The notes below the pieces were generated by a model. The model saw only the letters and a program-made list of their open reading frames with translations. It had not been told where the DNA came from and searched no databases. 64,000 nucleotides of DNA. It comes from Cardiobacterium hominis. GTDB lineage: Bacteria > Pseudomonadota > Gammaproteobacteria > Cardiobacteriales > Cardiobacteriaceae. The stretch covers positions 2,162,501-2,226,500 of the forward strand of contig NZ_LR134365.1 in NCBI RefSeq assembly GCF_900637305.1, in the 5' to 3' direction. Positions 51,710 to 62,436 of this stretch are shown here, piece by piece; positions within the stretch are counted from its first letter, which is position 1; the number at the start of each line of letters is the position of its first letter. Made by a program: the position numbers and the translations under genes.

Positions 51710-52610
51710 GGTAGTCGGCGAGGTGCACTTCCCTGCTGCCCGCCGGTGGCTGGTAGGCGTATTCAAAGCGCACGGCGGGCGGCAAGCTCATCAGGATGGA
51801 TTCGGCGCGGCCGCCGCTTTGCAGGCCAAAATGCGTGCCACGGTCGTAAAGCAGGTTGAATTCGACGTAACGCCCGCGGCGGTACAACTGAAACTCGCGT
51901 TCGCGCGCGCCATAAGCGGTGTTCTTCCGCGCCCGCACGATGGGCAAATACGCGGCGAGATACGCCTCGCCGACGCCCTGGGTGAAGGCGCAGGCATCTG
52001 CAAACGGCAACTCATGGAAATCATCGAAGAAAATGCCGCCGATACCGCGCGTCTCGCCACGGTGCGGCAGGTAGAAATAGCGGTCGCACCACGCCTTGAA
52101 ACGCGGATAGAGCGCCGCGCCATACGGGGCGCAGGCGGCCGCGGCGGCGGCGTGCCAGGCGCGGCAGTCATCATCAAACGGATAAAACGGGGTGAGATCA
52201 AAGCCGCCGCCGAACCACCAGGCGCGCACCGTTTCGCCGTCACGGGCGACAAAAAGGCGGATGTTGGCGTGGCTGGTCGGCACATAGGGATTGCGCGGAT
52301 GAATGACCAGCGACAAACCCAGCGCGCTGAAGGCACAACCGGCGAGCTGCGGCCGTTTTTCCGTGGCGACGGCGGGCAGTGTGGCGCCGTGGACGACGGA
52401 AACATTCACCCCGCCCTGCTCAATCACCGCGCCGTTTTTCAGCACCATCGTCACGCCGTGGCCGCGCAGGCCGCCGTCCGCACCATCGCGTTGCCAAACG
52501 TCGCGCCGGAAAGGCTGGCCGTCTTCCGCCGCCAAGGCATCCGTAATGCGGCGTTGTAAATCATCAAGAAAGCGGGCGAAGGCGTCGATTTGTGTTGGCG
52601 TAATGCTCAT
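51651..52610 (-). CDS. hemF: Oxygen-dependent coproporphyrinogen-III oxidase
   Basis: 319 aa. Converts coproporphyrinogen III to protoporphyrinogen IX with O2 in haem synthesis. Signature stretches: [100 protein letters not shown] and [17 protein letters not shown]. About 20 residues longer than the E. coli enzyme at the C-terminus, where it overlaps cutA. A GGAG site precedes the ATG. Presence implies aerobic or microaerobic growth. Confidence 0.97.
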   Translation of the reverse strand: MSITPTQIDAFARFLDDLQRRITDALAAEDGQPFRRDVWQRDGADGGLRGHGVTMVLKNGAVIEQGGVNVSVVHGATLPAVATEKRPQLAGCAFSALGLSLVIHPRNPYVPTSHANIRLFVARDGETVRAWWFGGGFDLTPFYPFDDDCRAWHAAAAAACAPYGAALYPRFKAWCDRYFYLPHRGETRGIGGIFFDDFHELPFADACAFTQGVGEAYLAAYLPIVRARKNTAYGAREREFQLYRRGRYVEFNLLYDRGTHFGLQSGGRAESILMSLPPAVRFEYAYQPPAGSREVHLADYLKPRDWLTPPPSPTPDNPR

Positions 52611-52680
52611 GGAATCTCCGGTGAATAAGCGACGGGTGATTTTTATATGAATGACACGAATAAAGCGTTTCTGCGAAACG

Positions 52681-52730
52681 CCCCACCCTCACCCCGACCC
52701 TCTCCCGCCCAAGGGCGGGCGAGGGGGCGA
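52681..52730. repeat. REP-like GC hairpin upstream-side of hemF
   Basis: CCCTCTCCCGCCCAAGGGCG runs into GGCGAGGGGGCG, a 10-bp-arm imperfect hairpin; sits between leuE-like and hemF genes. Same class as 43660 and 58534. Confidence 0.55.
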
Positions 52731-52765
52731 ATATACCGCATCATTTTTGCAATTAGGTATTGGAA

Positions 52766-53407
52766 TTAAAGACTCGCCGTCCATAATTTCACGGCAAAGC
52801 CGATGAATAACAGCCCCACCCCCGCCATACCTATGGCAGCCAGTGCGCGGGAGCGGGAAAAGAATTGACTCAAGCGGGCGCCGGCGAAAGCAAGAACATT
52901 CAAATAGCTGAAACTGACGCATTGCAAAATCAGGCCGAGAACAAGAAAACTCAAAACCGGATTGGGCGCATCGGCGCGCACGAATTGGGTAAAGAAAGAG
53001 AGGAAAAACAAAATGGCCTTGGGATTCATCAGGCTCAAGGTCAAGGCGCGGCGGAAAAAGCGCTGTTTCTGGATTTTGGGCGTTACCGGTTGGGTATTGC
53101 GCCGCGTTTGCCAGGCAAGCCAACCGCCTTTGAGTAAATTGTAGCCTAGCCAGGCAAGATACAGCCCGCCTGCGAGTTTAATCACGTGGAAAATCGGCGG
53201 ATAGGCACGCATCAAGGCGCCCGCGCCAAAAATGGTCGAAAGAATCAGAATGCTGTCGCCCAAAATAATACCGGCGATAACGCGGTAGGCATTGCGCGCG
53301 CCATATTGTCCGGCGACGCTCAGGCAATAGAGTGAATTGGGGCCGGGTACCAGAATGACGGCAATAACGCCGGCGATGTATTGGTAAAGGTCAATAATGC
53401 CGTTCAT
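52766..53407 (-). CDS. leuE: LysE/RhtB family exporter, LeuE-like
   Basis: 213 aa, six predicted membrane segments. Family signature VPGPNSLYCLSVAGQYGARN near the N-terminus, then RVIAGIILGDSILILSTIFG and SLMNPKAILFFLSFFTQFV. The best resemblance I see is to E. coli LeuE, an exporter of leucine and related amino acids; substrate here unproven. Overlaps the next gene upstream by 4 bp, suggesting one transcript. Confidence 0.88.
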   Translation of the reverse strand: MNGIIDLYQYIAGVIAVILVPGPNSLYCLSVAGQYGARNAYRVIAGIILGDSILILSTIFGAGALMRAYPPIFHVIKLAGGLYLAWLGYNLLKGGWLAWQTRRNTQPVTPKIQKQRFFRRALTLSLMNPKAILFFLSFFTQFVRADAPNPVLSFLVLGLILQCVSFSYLNVLAFAGARLSQFFSRSRALAAIGMAGVGLLFIGFAVKLWTASL

Positions 53408-53883
53408 GGGTTTTCTTTCCGGTTATCAGGCAGACAATATTCCAGCTCCGTTTTGACCAGCGCATAACCGGGACTGCGCAGGCGGACGCAGCGGTTATCG
53501 CGGGTAAGGAAGAAGCGTTTTTCCAGAATCTGGCGGTAAGTCAGGACGACGGCTTCGCTGCAATCTTCATCGACGGCGCAGACGGGGATTTTTTCGATTT
53601 CTGTGGCAACAGTACGCTCAATCTGCCGGTAAAGGGTGAATGATGCGGCGAATGCGACGAGGTAAATCAGGAAACTGATAAACGGCAGCAGGAAAAGTTT
53701 TTTATTGTAAGTATTGCGGTACGGGGGTTTGCGGTAATTCAGGGCAAGATAAATGGCATAGGCGAGATAATAGACAGGAAGCATCAGCAGCAGCGTGCTG
53801 AGATAAAATTCTCCGGCAATGGCGCAGGTAATCAGCGCGGCGAGGATAATGAGGAAATTGAAGATAAGGTGTTTTTTTTGCAT
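53404..53883 (-). CDS. Membrane protein of unknown function, 159 aa
   Basis: Three hydrophobic segments: HLIFNFLIILAALITCAIAG, LLLMLPVYYLAYAIYLALNY and LFLLPFISFLIYLVAFAASF. They are followed by a C-terminal domain outside the membrane with paired Cys (VCAVDEDCSEAVVL, DNRCVRLRSPG and LEYCLPDN). Coupled to the LeuE-like gene (4-bp overlap). No family recognised. Confidence 0.7.
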   Translation of the reverse strand: MQKKHLIFNFLIILAALITCAIAGEFYLSTLLLMLPVYYLAYAIYLALNYRKPPYRNTYNKKLFLLPFISFLIYLVAFAASFTLYRQIERTVATEIEKIPVCAVDEDCSEAVVLTYRQILEKRFFLTRDNRCVRLRSPGYALVKTELEYCLPDNRKENP

Positions 53884-53936
53884 GATTCAAGGATAGAAAG
53901 ACAATGCGCCATAAATGATAGGGTTATGCGCTAAGG

Positions 53937-54043
53937 CATGTTGATAATTCGTTGTGACCGCCGTCGCTACGCGGTTTTCACACCCCCTCCCCGGGCTCCC
54001 CCGCTTCGCAGGGGAGGGAGATTTAAATTGTCAAAACGCCCTC
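53937..54043. repeat. Palindromic repeat, copy 4 of the GTCGCTACGCGG family
   Basis: Left end AAGGCATGTTGATAATT, right end AAATTGTCAAAACGCCCT: imperfect terminal inverted repeats. Interior GTCGCTACGCGGTTTTCACA then CCTCCCCGGGCTCCCCCGCT and TCGCAGGGGAGGG. It ends 1 bp before the GrpB-family stop codon. Confidence 0.78.
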
Positions 54044-54610
54044 CTAAGGCAAGCGGCATTGGTTTTCTGCTTTGGCGCGTGCGGTTATCTCGCGGATAAA
54101 GTCGCCTTTGGCAGCGGTATAGCCGTCCCGGTCGTGTTCGTAGCGCTTCAACAGGGAAAGTTTCAGCGCTTCGTATTGTTTGGCTATATCGGGATGCGCT
54201 TGCAGGTAGTCGCGGAATTCGTATTCGTCATGATCATCGGGCAAGCGCAAATGGATATGGAAAACGCGTTCGGCAAACCCTTGCGGGGTGTAGCCTTTGT
54301 TAAGTGAAATGCGGTTTGCGCTCGCCGACATTTGCAGATAACCGTGTGCGGTGAGAATGGTCGCGGCATTTTGCAATGCCGTTTTATCCGCCACTTCTAT
54401 CAGAATGTCGATAATGGGTTTCGCCCAAATGCCGGGAATAGCGGTACTACCGATATGGGCGATGGCATGGATATGGTCATGCAGTAAATTTTGTAATTGC
54501 CGGGCTTCTACGGCATACCAGTCGCGCCATTCGTCGCGGTGCGGGGTGAGCTGGATGGGAAAGAGCTGCCACAGTTCTTGCAGGCTCATTTCCGTGAGGG
54601 GTTTGGTCAT
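54044..54610 (-). CDS. GrpB (UPF0157) nucleotidyltransferase-fold protein
   Basis: 188 aa. GrpB-family motifs: LHDHIHAIAHIGSTAIPGIW with the conserved GST, KPIIDILIEV (catalytic-type Asp), RVFHIHLRLPDD and FRDYLQAHPDIAKQYEALKL. Biological role uncertain. Start at 54610 is preferred to upstream codons that would run through a repeat. Confidence 0.88.
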   Translation of the reverse strand: MTKPLTEMSLQELWQLFPIQLTPHRDEWRDWYAVEARQLQNLLHDHIHAIAHIGSTAIPGIWAKPIIDILIEVADKTALQNAATILTAHGYLQMSASANRISLNKGYTPQGFAERVFHIHLRLPDDHDEYEFRDYLQAHPDIAKQYEALKLSLLKRYEHDRDGYTAAKGDFIREITARAKAENQCRLP

Positions 54611-54667
54611 GGTTGGTTTTTTAAGTTTCGCTGCTGCGTCAATGAAAATAAAGCCGTCAGCCGCCCT

Positions 54668-54727
54668 ACCCTGCACCGCATGCGTCCTAGGCGCCTTATG
54701 CGCTAAAGGTGCGCCGAGACGCACCTA
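54668..54727. repeat. Inverted repeat related to the hairpin nested in element A
   Basis: GTGCGCCGAGACGCACCTAT matches TGCGCCGAGACACACCCTAT in element A, and pairs imperfectly with TGCGTCCTAGGCGCC upstream. It lies between the GrpB-family gene and carA. Confidence 0.6.
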
Positions 54728-54746
54728 TGGCTGAACGGAGCGGGGT

Positions 54747-55874
54747 TTATGCCTTTTGCGCCCGCATCGCTGCGACGAATTGGCCAAAAAGCACTTCGGC
54801 ATCATGCGGGCCGGGGCTGGCTTCCGGGTGCCCCTGGAAGGCGAAAACGGGGCGGTCGGTGAAGGCAAGGCCTTGCAGCGAGCCGTCAAAAAGCGAGCGG
54901 TGGGTGGCGCGCACGTTTTCCGGCAGGGTCGCCTCATCGACAGCAAAGCCGTGGTTCTGCGAGGTAATCATGACGCGCCCTGTCGCCAGGTCCTGCACCG
55001 GATGGTTGGCGCCGTGGTGGCCGAATTTCATTTTCACGGTCTTCGCGCCGCAGGCAAGGCCGAGCAGCTGGTGGCCGAGGCAGATGCCGAAGACCGGGAT
55101 TTTGCGCGCCAGAAATTCGCGGATGGTGGCAATGGCGCCGGTCATCGGCTCAGGGTCGCCGGGGCCGTTGGAGAGGAAGATGCCGTCCGGCGCAAGCGCA
55201 AGCGCTTCTTCGGCGCTGGTCGCCGCCGGTACGAGGGTGACGCGGCAGCCGCTGGCGACGAGCAGGCGCAGGATGTTCGCCTTGATGCCGTAGTCGTAGG
55301 CGACGACGTGACAGGCGCCGTCCGCTTGTTCCGGGTAGCAGTCGCGGGCGGCGTCCCAGACGCTTTCCGTCCACGCTTGCGCGCTCTTGATGCCGATGCC
55401 GCTCGCCAGGTCTTGCCCGCTCATCGAGGGATGGGCGCGGGCGGCGGCGATGGCGGCGACTTCGTCAATCTCGCCCGCCATCAGGCAGGCGTTTTGTGCG
55501 CCGTGCGTGCGCAGACGGCGGGTGATTTCGCGGGTATCGACGTCGGCGATACCGATGATGCCGTGCGCGCGTAGGTAATCCGAAAGCGAGCCGCTGGCGC
55601 GCCAGGAGCTGTAAGTCGCGGGCGCGTCGCGCACCACCAGTCCCGCCGCTTGCAGCGCGCCGGATTCGACGTCCAGCGCGTTCACGCCGGTGTTGCCGAT
55701 GTGCGGGTAGGTCAGGGTGACGATTTGTCCGGCATAGGAAGGGTCGGTGAGGATTTCCTGATAGCCGGTCATGGCGGTGTTGAAGACGAGTTCGCCGCAG
55801 CGGCTGCCGTCGGCGCCAATGGCGCGTCCGCGGAAGACGCTGCCGTCGGCAAGGGCGAGTATGGCGTTTTGCAT
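54747..55874 (-). CDS. carA: Carbamoyl-phosphate synthase small chain (glutaminase)
   Basis: 375 aa. Releases ammonia from glutamine for CarB. N-terminal domain [20 protein letters not shown] and [21 protein letters not shown]-terminal class-I amidotransferase with nucleophile Cys in [20 protein letters not shown] and the catalytic His/Glu in [12 protein letters not shown]. Start at 55874 gives the family N-terminus. Unlike most Proteobacteria, carB does not follow: it lies 42.5 kb away in the opposite orientation, and removing the prophage would still leave about 6.6 kb between them. Confidence 0.97.
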   Translation of the reverse strand: MQNAILALADGSVFRGRAIGADGSRCGELVFNTAMTGYQEILTDPSYAGQIVTLTYPHIGNTGVNALDVESGALQAAGLVVRDAPATYSSWRASGSLSDYLRAHGIIGIADVDTREITRRLRTHGAQNACLMAGEIDEVAAIAAARAHPSMSGQDLASGIGIKSAQAWTESVWDAARDCYPEQADGACHVVAYDYGIKANILRLLVASGCRVTLVPAATSAEEALALAPDGIFLSNGPGDPEPMTGAIATIREFLARKIPVFGICLGHQLLGLACGAKTVKMKFGHHGANHPVQDLATGRVMITSQNHGFAVDEATLPENVRATHRSLFDGSLQGLAFTDRPVFAFQGHPEASPGPHDAEVLFGQFVAAMRAQKA

Positions 55875-55979
55875 GTGTGTATCCCGTAATGGCGCTGAAA
55901 TCGCGCGCATTATAGCGAAGTGGCAAGAAAGCGGGTTTGGCGATATTCTTATGCGCTCATTCGCCCCATTGGATTACTC

Positions 55980-57560
55980 ATGAAATTCCGCCACCTCCCG
56001 CTCCTTGCGGCCATTTTCTCCACCCTGATTTACGCCCAAACCGCCACCCCGCCCGCCAATCCCCCCGCCAACCTCGATCTCACCCTGACCTCGCTCGACA
56101 AGGAAAACGCCAGCGACGACATCCCCTTTGAGGCGCTCAAGACCTTCGTGGACGTCTTCGACACGGTGAAAAGCAACTACATCGAAACGGTGAGCAACGA
56201 AGTGCTGATGGAAAACGCCATTCGCGGCATGCTCGCCCGCCTCGACCCGCATTCCGCCTACATGAACGAAAAGGAATACCAAGAATTTGAGCAAAAAAGC
56301 GACGGCCAGTACGCGGGCATCGGCGTCGTGCTGGATATCAAGGCCGGATCGATGCGCGTCGTCTCCGCCATAGAAGGCTCGCCTGCCGCGCGCGCCGGTA
56401 TCCAGAGCGGCGATATCATCGCCCAGGTGAACGGACAGAACGTCTCCGACCTCACCCTCGGCGAAACCGCGCGCCTGCTCGAAGGCGAGGCGGGTACGGA
56501 AGTGAAGCTCGTCGTGCAGCGCGGCGACGGCATCACCGAATACAACCTGCTGCGCGAAATCATCGCCACCAGCAGCGTCAGCTCGCGCATGCTCGGCGAC
56601 GAATACGCCTACCTGCGCATCAGCCAGTTCCAGGACGACACCACCGACGCCCTCGAAAAAGAAGTCGCCGCGCTGCGCGTCAAACACACCCTGCGCGGCG
56701 CGGTCATCGACCTGCGCAACAACCCCGGCGGCTACCTTGACAGCGCGGTCGCCACCGCCGACCTCTTTTTAAGCAGCGGCCCCATCCTCTACGTGCGCGG
56801 CCGCGACCCCGACCAGGAAGAACAATACATCGCCAGCGACGGCGACATCCTGAGCGGCCTGCCCATCGTCGTCCTCGTAGATGAAGGCTCGGCATCGGGC
56901 GCGGAAATCGTCGCCGGCGCGCTGCAAGACCAGCGGCGCGCGGTCATCGTTGGCCAGCCGACCTTCGGCAAAGGCAGCGTGCAGACCGTCATCCCGCTCT
57001 ATCACGGCGGCGCGGTCAAACTCACCACCGCGCAGTACTACACGCCGTCGGGCAACTCCATCCAGGCCAAAGGCATCGTGCCGCAAGTGCTGCTCACCCC
57101 GCTGCGCGTGCAGCAGGATGAAACCGCCGCCATCAACGAACGCGAAAGCGCCCTGCCCTACCACCTCGCCAACCCCACCAACCAGACCGCGCAAAATCCG
57201 GCGCAGCCGCCACAAAGCCCGGACCTTGCCAAACAGGACTTCGCCCTCTATGAAGCGCTCAACATCCTGAAAACCATGGCTATCCTGCAGGCAAGCATCG
57301 CTCCGGAAACCCAGTTGCCGGAATCGTCCGCCGCCGACGTGCCGCCGCCGACCACCATCACCACCGAAAAAGAAGCGGCGAACCAGACCACGGGCGACAA
57401 AACCGCGACGCCTGCCAACGCCAAAGCGGCGACCAGCCCCGCCGCCGAAAGCAAGCCCAACCCCAACGCCACCATCAAACCCGCCACGCCACCCGCTCCG
57501 GCGGCAAAAGAAGACAAAGCCAATGCGAACGTCCCGCCCGGCATCAAACCGGCGAAGTGA
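55980..57560 (+). CDS. Carboxyl-terminal processing protease (S41, CtpA-like)
   Basis: 526 aa. Signal peptide MKFRHLPLLAAIFSTLIYA, an N-terminal helical part (FVDVFDTVKSNYIE), a PDZ domain (GIGVVLDIKAGSMRVVSAIE and GIQSGDIIAQVNGQNVSDL), and the S41 core with nucleophile Ser in VDEGSASGAEIVAGAL and general-base Lys in PTFGKGSVQTVIPL. The last 100 residues are Pro/Ala/Thr/Lys-rich low complexity. Cleaves periplasmic or envelope proteins from the C-terminus. Encoded divergently from carA; start chosen at the signal peptide. Confidence 0.93.
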   Translation: MKFRHLPLLAAIFSTLIYAQTATPPANPPANLDLTLTSLDKENASDDIPFEALKTFVDVFDTVKSNYIETVSNEVLMENAIRGMLARLDPHSAYMNEKEYQEFEQKSDGQYAGIGVVLDIKAGSMRVVSAIEGSPAARAGIQSGDIIAQVNGQNVSDLTLGETARLLEGEAGTEVKLVVQRGDGITEYNLLREIIATSSVSSRMLGDEYAYLRISQFQDDTTDALEKEVAALRVKHTLRGAVIDLRNNPGGYLDSAVATADLFLSSGPILYVRGRDPDQEEQYIASDGDILSGLPIVVLVDEGSASGAEIVAGALQDQRRAVIVGQPTFGKGSVQTVIPLYHGGAVKLTTAQYYTPSGNSIQAKGIVPQVLLTPLRVQQDETAAINERESALPYHLANPTNQTAQNPAQPPQSPDLAKQDFALYEALNILKTMAILQASIAPETQLPESSAADVPPPTTITTEKEAANQTTGDKTATPANAKAATSPAAESKPNPNATIKPATPPAPAAKEDKANANVPPGIKPAK

Positions 57561-57576
57561 GCGGTAAGCCATCGCA

Positions 57577-57683
57577 TATAGCGATACACCGAAAGCCTCA
57601 GACAAGGCGCGTCGCTGAAGACAGTACGCGGTTGTACGGCGAAGCAACGCAACACCGTATGAGGCTTTCGGGGGATTGCTATA
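57577..57683. repeat. TATAGC-ended Correia-like element (B), 107 bp
   Basis: TATAGCGATACACCGAAAGC at one end and GCTTTCGGGGGATTGCTATA at the other. Interior GACAAGGCGCG, GAAGACAGTACGC and GTACGGCGAAGCAACGC resemble, block for block, the neisserial Correia element. The same element in reverse orientation is at 62437-62536. Confidence 0.8.
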
Positions 57684-57714
57684 AAAAACCGCCCCGAGGG
57701 GCGGCTTTTTATTT
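57684..57714. terminator. Bidirectional terminator between ctpA-like gene and glpF
   Basis: CCGCCCC-GA-GGGGCGG flanked by an A-run on the left and TTTTTATTT on the right, so it can stop both converging transcripts. Confidence 0.85.
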
Positions 57715-57728
57715 CAGGATAAACGCGA

Positions 57729-58463
57729 TTAAGCCAGCGCGTTGTACAGCCAGGCGGCAAGCGCGCCACCGGCGAGCGGGCCGAGAACCGGTACCCAGCT
57801 GTATGCCCAATCCGGGTCGGTGCGCAGCGGCAGTAATGAGAGGACGAAGCGCGGGCCGAGGTCCCGTGCCGGGTTGATGGCGTAACCGGTAGTCGCGCCA
57901 AGGCTCAAGCCAATCGCCCAGACGAGGATGGCAACCGGCAGTGCGCCGACGGAGCCGAGGCCGACCGGAGTGGCGCTCGCTTCGCCCGGCAGGGTCAGGC
58001 TGCCGCCGCTGATGTAGAAGATAACGAAGACGAGGACGAAGGTGCCGATCAGCTCGTTCAGGAAGTTGATCGGGTAGTTGCGGATGGCGGGGTAGGTGCA
58101 GAAGCAGGCGCGTTTGGCGTCTTCGTCGAGCGTGACCGCGAAGTGGTCAATGAAGAACAGCCAGACGAGGAAGGCGCCGATAATCGCGCCGATGAATTGC
58201 GCGCCGATGTAGGTCGGCACCATGCTCCACGGGGTAGCGCCCTTGATGGCGAGCCCCAGGGTGACGGCCGGGTTCAGGTGCGCGCCGCTGATAGGACCTG
58301 CGACGACGACGCCGACGTACACGGCGAACGCCCAGGCGGTGGCTATCACCATCCAGCCGGCGGGGCCGGATTTGGTGTCTTTCAGGCAGCAGCTGGCGAC
58401 CACGCCGTTACCGAGCAAGACAAGCAGGGCGGTGCCGATGAGTTCTGCGGTTAATACATTCAT
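57729..58463 (-). CDS. glpF: Glycerol uptake facilitator (aquaglyceroporin)
   Basis: 244 aa MIP-family channel with six membrane segments and two re-entrant NPA boxes: GAHLNPAVTLGLA and YAINPARDLGPRF (the Asp after the second box is typical of glycerol channels). Admits glycerol for phosphorylation by GlpK, encoded about 150 bp upstream in the same orientation. Starts MNVLTAELIGTALLVLLGNG. Confidence 0.95.
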   Translation of the reverse strand: MNVLTAELIGTALLVLLGNGVVASCCLKDTKSGPAGWMVIATAWAFAVYVGVVVAGPISGAHLNPAVTLGLAIKGATPWSMVPTYIGAQFIGAIIGAFLVWLFFIDHFAVTLDEDAKRACFCTYPAIRNYPINFLNELIGTFVLVFVIFYISGGSLTLPGEASATPVGLGSVGALPVAILVWAIGLSLGATTGYAINPARDLGPRFVLSLLPLRTDPDWAYSWVPVLGPLAGGALAAWLYNALA

Positions 58464-58533
58464 GTTTTTTCCTTGGTTTTGATTGCAGGAAGGATGCGCC
58501 GATTTGCCGATTTCGCCGCCAGACGGCTTTTCA

Positions 58534-58561
58534 CCCTCTCCCCCGCCTTGCGGGAGAGGGG
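58534..58561. repeat. REP-like hairpin between glpK and glpF
   Basis: CCCTCTCCCCCGCC-TT-GCGGGAGAGGGG, a strong stem of the GC-rich class; it may tune glpK/glpF expression in one transcript. Confidence 0.6.
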
Positions 58562-58611
58562 CTGCTTTTCCGCGCCACAGGCAGAAATCGCTCCATCATG
58601 CGCGGGCGGGA

Positions 58612-60102
58612 TTATGCCTCAATCCAGTGGCGCGCGGCGTTTACCGCCTTGTGCCAGTAGTGCAGCATTTCTTTGACACGCTCCGGCGGCAGCTGCGGCG
58701 TGAAGGTTTTGTCGATTTTCCACTGCTTGCGGATGCTGTCGATGTCTTCCCAGTAGCCGGTAGCGAGGCCGGCGAGATAGGCCGCGCCGAGTGCGGTGGT
58801 TTCGACGGTTTTCGGGCGGACGATATCAAAGCCGAAGATGTCTGCCTGCGTTTGCATGAGGTAATCGCTCATGCTCGCGCCGCCATCCACGCGCAGTTCG
58901 CGCGTTTGCGCACCGGCGTCGGCTTCCATCGCTTTCACGATGTCATAGACCTGGAAGGCGATACCTTCCAGCGTGGCGCGGGCAAGGTGGCCGTCGGTGG
59001 TGCCGCGGGTGATGCCAAAGAAGGCGCCGCGCGCGTAAGAATCCCAGTAAGGCGCGCCGAGGCCGGTCAGCGCCGGGACGAAATAAACACCACCGTTATC
59101 CTCAACCGTCGCAGCGAGGGTGTTGATGTCGGCCGAGGTGCGGATAATGCGCGCACCGTCACGCAGCCATTGCACCGCTGCGCCGCCAACGAAAACCCCG
59201 CCTTCCAGCGCGTAAGTCGTCTTGCCACCGACCTTCCAGGCGATGGTGGTGAGCAGATTGTTCTTGCTCGTCACCGCTTCATCGCCGGTATTCATCAACA
59301 AGAAACAGCCGGTGCCGTAAGTATTTTTCAGCATGCCCTTCTCGGTGCAAAGCTGGCCGAACAGCGCCGCCTGCTGGTCGCCCGCGATGCCGGCAATCGG
59401 CACCGGATGCTCCAGATAGCGCGTGGAAACCGTGCCATAAACCTCGCTACTGGCGCGCACCTCCGGCAACATGCTGCGCGGAATATCAAACAGCGCCAGG
59501 AGTTCATCATCCCAGTCCAGCGTGTGGATGTTGTAGAGCATGGTGCGGCTGGCATTGCTGGGGTCGGTGACAAACACCTCGCCCTTGGTCAAATTCCAGA
59601 TGAGCCAGGTATCAATCGTGCCGAAGCAGAGCTCGCCGCGCTCCGCCCGCTTGCGCGCATTCTCGACATTATCGAGAATCCACTTGACCTTGGTCGCGGA
59701 AAAATAAGCGTCAATAATGAGCCCGGTCTTGCCGCGAATCCAGTCGCGCTTGTCGTGCAGACTGTCGCAATACTTGGCGGTGCGGCGGTCTTGCCAGACG
59801 ATGGCATTGCACACCGGCTCGCCGGTGGCGCGGTCCCAGACGACGGTGGTCTCGCGCTGGTTGGTCACGCCGATAGCGGCGATATCCTTCGCTTCCAGCC
59901 CGGACTTGGCAAGCGCTTCGGTGAGTACCGCAATCTGCGAGCCCCAAATCTCCTTCGCATCGTGCTCGACCCAACCCGGCGTCGGAAAATGCTGGGTAAA
60001 CGGCTTTTGGGCAACACTGATCGTCTCGCCGTGGCGATTGAAAATAATCGCGCGCGAGGACGTCGTGCCCTGGTCAAGCGACATGATGAACTGATTTTGC
60101 AT
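58612..60102 (-). CDS. glpK: Glycerol kinase
   Basis: 496 aa. FGGY-family kinase making sn-glycerol 3-phosphate. Signatures: [17 protein letters not shown] at the N-terminus, [20 protein letters not shown] with the substrate Arg/Glu, [35 protein letters not shown] and the FGGY C-terminal signature [20 protein letters not shown]. Start at 60102 follows GAGG and fits family N-termini. Precedes glpF, likely one operon. Confidence 0.97.
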   Translation of the reverse strand: MQNQFIMSLDQGTTSSRAIIFNRHGETISVAQKPFTQHFPTPGWVEHDAKEIWGSQIAVLTEALAKSGLEAKDIAAIGVTNQRETTVVWDRATGEPVCNAIVWQDRRTAKYCDSLHDKRDWIRGKTGLIIDAYFSATKVKWILDNVENARKRAERGELCFGTIDTWLIWNLTKGEVFVTDPSNASRTMLYNIHTLDWDDELLALFDIPRSMLPEVRASSEVYGTVSTRYLEHPVPIAGIAGDQQAALFGQLCTEKGMLKNTYGTGCFLLMNTGDEAVTSKNNLLTTIAWKVGGKTTYALEGGVFVGGAAVQWLRDGARIIRTSADINTLAATVEDNGGVYFVPALTGLGAPYWDSYARGAFFGITRGTTDGHLARATLEGIAFQVYDIVKAMEADAGAQTRELRVDGGASMSDYLMQTQADIFGFDIVRPKTVETTALGAAYLAGLATGYWEDIDSIRKQWKIDKTFTPQLPPERVKEMLHYWHKAVNAARHWIEA

Positions 60103-60263
60103 AAGCAATCCTCGTCTGAAAAACAGAAAACGTCGAAAAACTGCAAAAGATTGAAAGTTTTTCAACAATCGGAAACATAAAATTTTTATCTAACCCGCGC
60201 AAGAGTAAACACCGCGAGCCGCGCTATCCCGTTGAAAAGAAGAAAACTAAAAATAGTATAGCG

Positions 60264-60292
60264 TCCAGTTTTCCACATCCTCGCCTTATAAT
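60264..60292 (+). promoter_or_regulatory. Candidate promoter of uvrB
   Basis: TATAAT (60287-60292) with 17-bp spacing to a weak TCCAGT. Start point would be about 25 nt before the ATG. A second candidate, TTGAAA-N16-TAGTAT, is at 60232-60259. I see no LexA box (CTGT-N8-ACAG). Confidence 0.45.
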
Positions 60293-60322
60293 GCCCCGCA
60301 CCGCAACCAGTCAGGACACCCC

Positions 60323-62323
60323 ATGAGCGACCGCTTCCAGCTTGTCAGCAACTACCAGCCCTCCGGCGACCAGCCGACCGCCATCGCGCAACTGCTCGAA
60401 GGCCTCGAGGACGGCCTGGCCAAACAAACCCTGCTTGGCGTCACCGGCTCCGGCAAAACCTTCACCATGGCGAACATCATCGCCCGCGCGCAGCGCCCGG
60501 CGCTCATCCTCGCGCCGAACAAAACCCTGGCCGCGCAGCTCTACGGCGAAATGCGCGAATTCTTCCCGCACAACGCCGTCGAATACTTCGTCTCCTACTA
60601 CGACTACTACCAGCCGGAAGCCTACGTCCCCGCCTCCGACACCTTCATCGAAAAAGACGCCTCCATCAACGAACACATCGAACAAATGCGCCTCTCCGCC
60701 ACCAAGGCCATCCTGGAGCGGCGCGACACCATCGTCGTCGCCTCCGTCTCCAGCATCTACGGCTTGGGCGACCCCAGCCAGTACCGGCAAATGCGCCTGC
60801 ACCTCTCGCGCGGCGAAACCATCGACCCGCATGACGTCTTCTCGCATCTCGCCGAACTGCAATACACCCGCAACGACATCCAGCTCCTGCGCGGTACCTT
60901 CCGCGTCAAGGGCGACGTCATCGACATCATGCCCGCCGAATCGGACTGGTATGCGGTGCGCCTTGAACTCTTTGACGACACCATCGAAAACATCCGCTAC
61001 TTCGACCCGCTCACCGGCGAAATGCACGAAGCCGTGCCACGCATCACCATCTACCCGAAAACCCACTACGCCACGCCGCGCGCGACCGTCTTAAACACCA
61101 TAGAACAAATCAAGGCCGAACTGCGCGAGCGCGTCGCCGCCCTGACCGCACAAAACAAACTGGTGGAAGCGCAGCGCCTCGAACAACGCACCCGCTTCGA
61201 CCTCGAAATGATGGTAGAGCTCGGCTACTGCTCTGGCATCGAAAACTACTCGCGCTACCTCTCCGGGCGCGAGGCGGGCGAACCGCCGCCGACCCTGCAC
61301 GACTACCTGCCGCCGGACGCGCTACTGATGATAGACGAAAGCCACGTCACCATCCCGCAGCTAAACGGCATGTATAGAGGCGACCGCTCGCGCAAAGAAA
61401 CGCTCGTTGATTACGGCTTCCGCCTGCCGTCGGCGCTGGATAACCGCCCGCTCAGATTCGAAGAATTCGAAGCACTCGCCCCGCAAACCATCTACATCTC
61501 CGCCACTCCCGGCGACTACGAACGCGAGCACAGCGGCCAGACCGTCGAACAAGTCGTGCGCCCGACCGGCCTGCTCGACCCCGAAGTCGAAATCCGCCCG
61601 GTGGACAGCCAGGTGGAAGACATCCTCGGCGAAATCCGCGAGCGCGTCGCCGCCGACGAGCGCGTCCTCATCACCACGCTCACCAAAAAAATGGCGGAAG
61701 ACCTCACCGACTACCTGATGGAACACGACGTGCGCGTGCGCTACATCCACTCGGACGTCGGCACCGTCGAGCGCATGGAAATCATCCGCGACCTGCGCCT
61801 TGGCACCTTTGACGTCCTGGTCGGCATCAACCTGCTGCGCGAAGGATTGGACATGCCGGAAGTCTCGCTGGTTGCCATCTTCGACGCCGACAAAGAAGGC
61901 TTCCTCAGAGGCGAACGCGCCCTCATCCAGACCATCGGCCGCGCCGCGCGCAACGCCCGTGGCAAAGCCATCCTCTACGCGGCGCACATCACCCGCTCGA
62001 TGCAAGCAGCGATGGACGAGACCGCGCGCCGCCGCGAAAAACAACAACAATACAACGAAGCGCACGGCATCACCCCGCAGACCATCCGCAAAAAAATCAC
62101 CGATGTCATGGAAGGCGCGCACGTCGCCATCAAGGCGAAAAAAGCGCACCGCGAACGCGAGCGCGAAGAAATGCCGGCAGACCCGAAAGCGGCGGCGAAA
62201 CTCATCAAACAGCTGGAAAAACAAATGTTGGAGCACGCGAAAAACCTCGAATTCGAGGCCGCCGCCGCCCTGCGCGACCGCATCAAGCATATTGAGCAGA
62301 GCGCCTATATCGACAATGCCTGA
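60323..62323 (+). CDS. uvrB: Excinuclease ABC subunit B
   Basis: 666 aa. Damage-verifying helicase of nucleotide-excision repair. Walker A GVTGSGKT (39-46), the beta-hairpin region [24 protein letters not shown]-type [11 protein letters not shown], helicase motif [16 protein letters not shown] and the C-terminal UvrC-binding UVR motif ([20 protein letters not shown]). Length is that of E. coli UvrB. Start follows a typical N-terminus [20 protein letters not shown]. Confidence 0.98.
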   Translation: MSDRFQLVSNYQPSGDQPTAIAQLLEGLEDGLAKQTLLGVTGSGKTFTMANIIARAQRPALILAPNKTLAAQLYGEMREFFPHNAVEYFVSYYDYYQPEAYVPASDTFIEKDASINEHIEQMRLSATKAILERRDTIVVASVSSIYGLGDPSQYRQMRLHLSRGETIDPHDVFSHLAELQYTRNDIQLLRGTFRVKGDVIDIMPAESDWYAVRLELFDDTIENIRYFDPLTGEMHEAVPRITIYPKTHYATPRATVLNTIEQIKAELRERVAALTAQNKLVEAQRLEQRTRFDLEMMVELGYCSGIENYSRYLSGREAGEPPPTLHDYLPPDALLMIDESHVTIPQLNGMYRGDRSRKETLVDYGFRLPSALDNRPLRFEEFEALAPQTIYISATPGDYEREHSGQTVEQVVRPTGLLDPEVEIRPVDSQVEDILGEIRERVAADERVLITTLTKKMAEDLTDYLMEHDVRVRYIHSDVGTVERMEIIRDLRLGTFDVLVGINLLREGLDMPEVSLVAIFDADKEGFLRGERALIQTIGRAARNARGKAILYAAHITRSMQAAMDETARRREKQQQYNEAHGITPQTIRKKITDVMEGAHVAIKAKKAHREREREEMPADPKAAAKLIKQLEKQMLEHAKNLEFEAAAALRDRIKHIEQSAYIDNA

Positions 62324-62436
62324 ACATATTAACCATCCGCTTGGGGCGTGTTTACAACTGGTCGTAACACGATAATTTCATCCGTAGGTTGGGTTAGCGG
62401 GGTACGCGCGTGACCCAACCCACAAAGCCTCACGGC

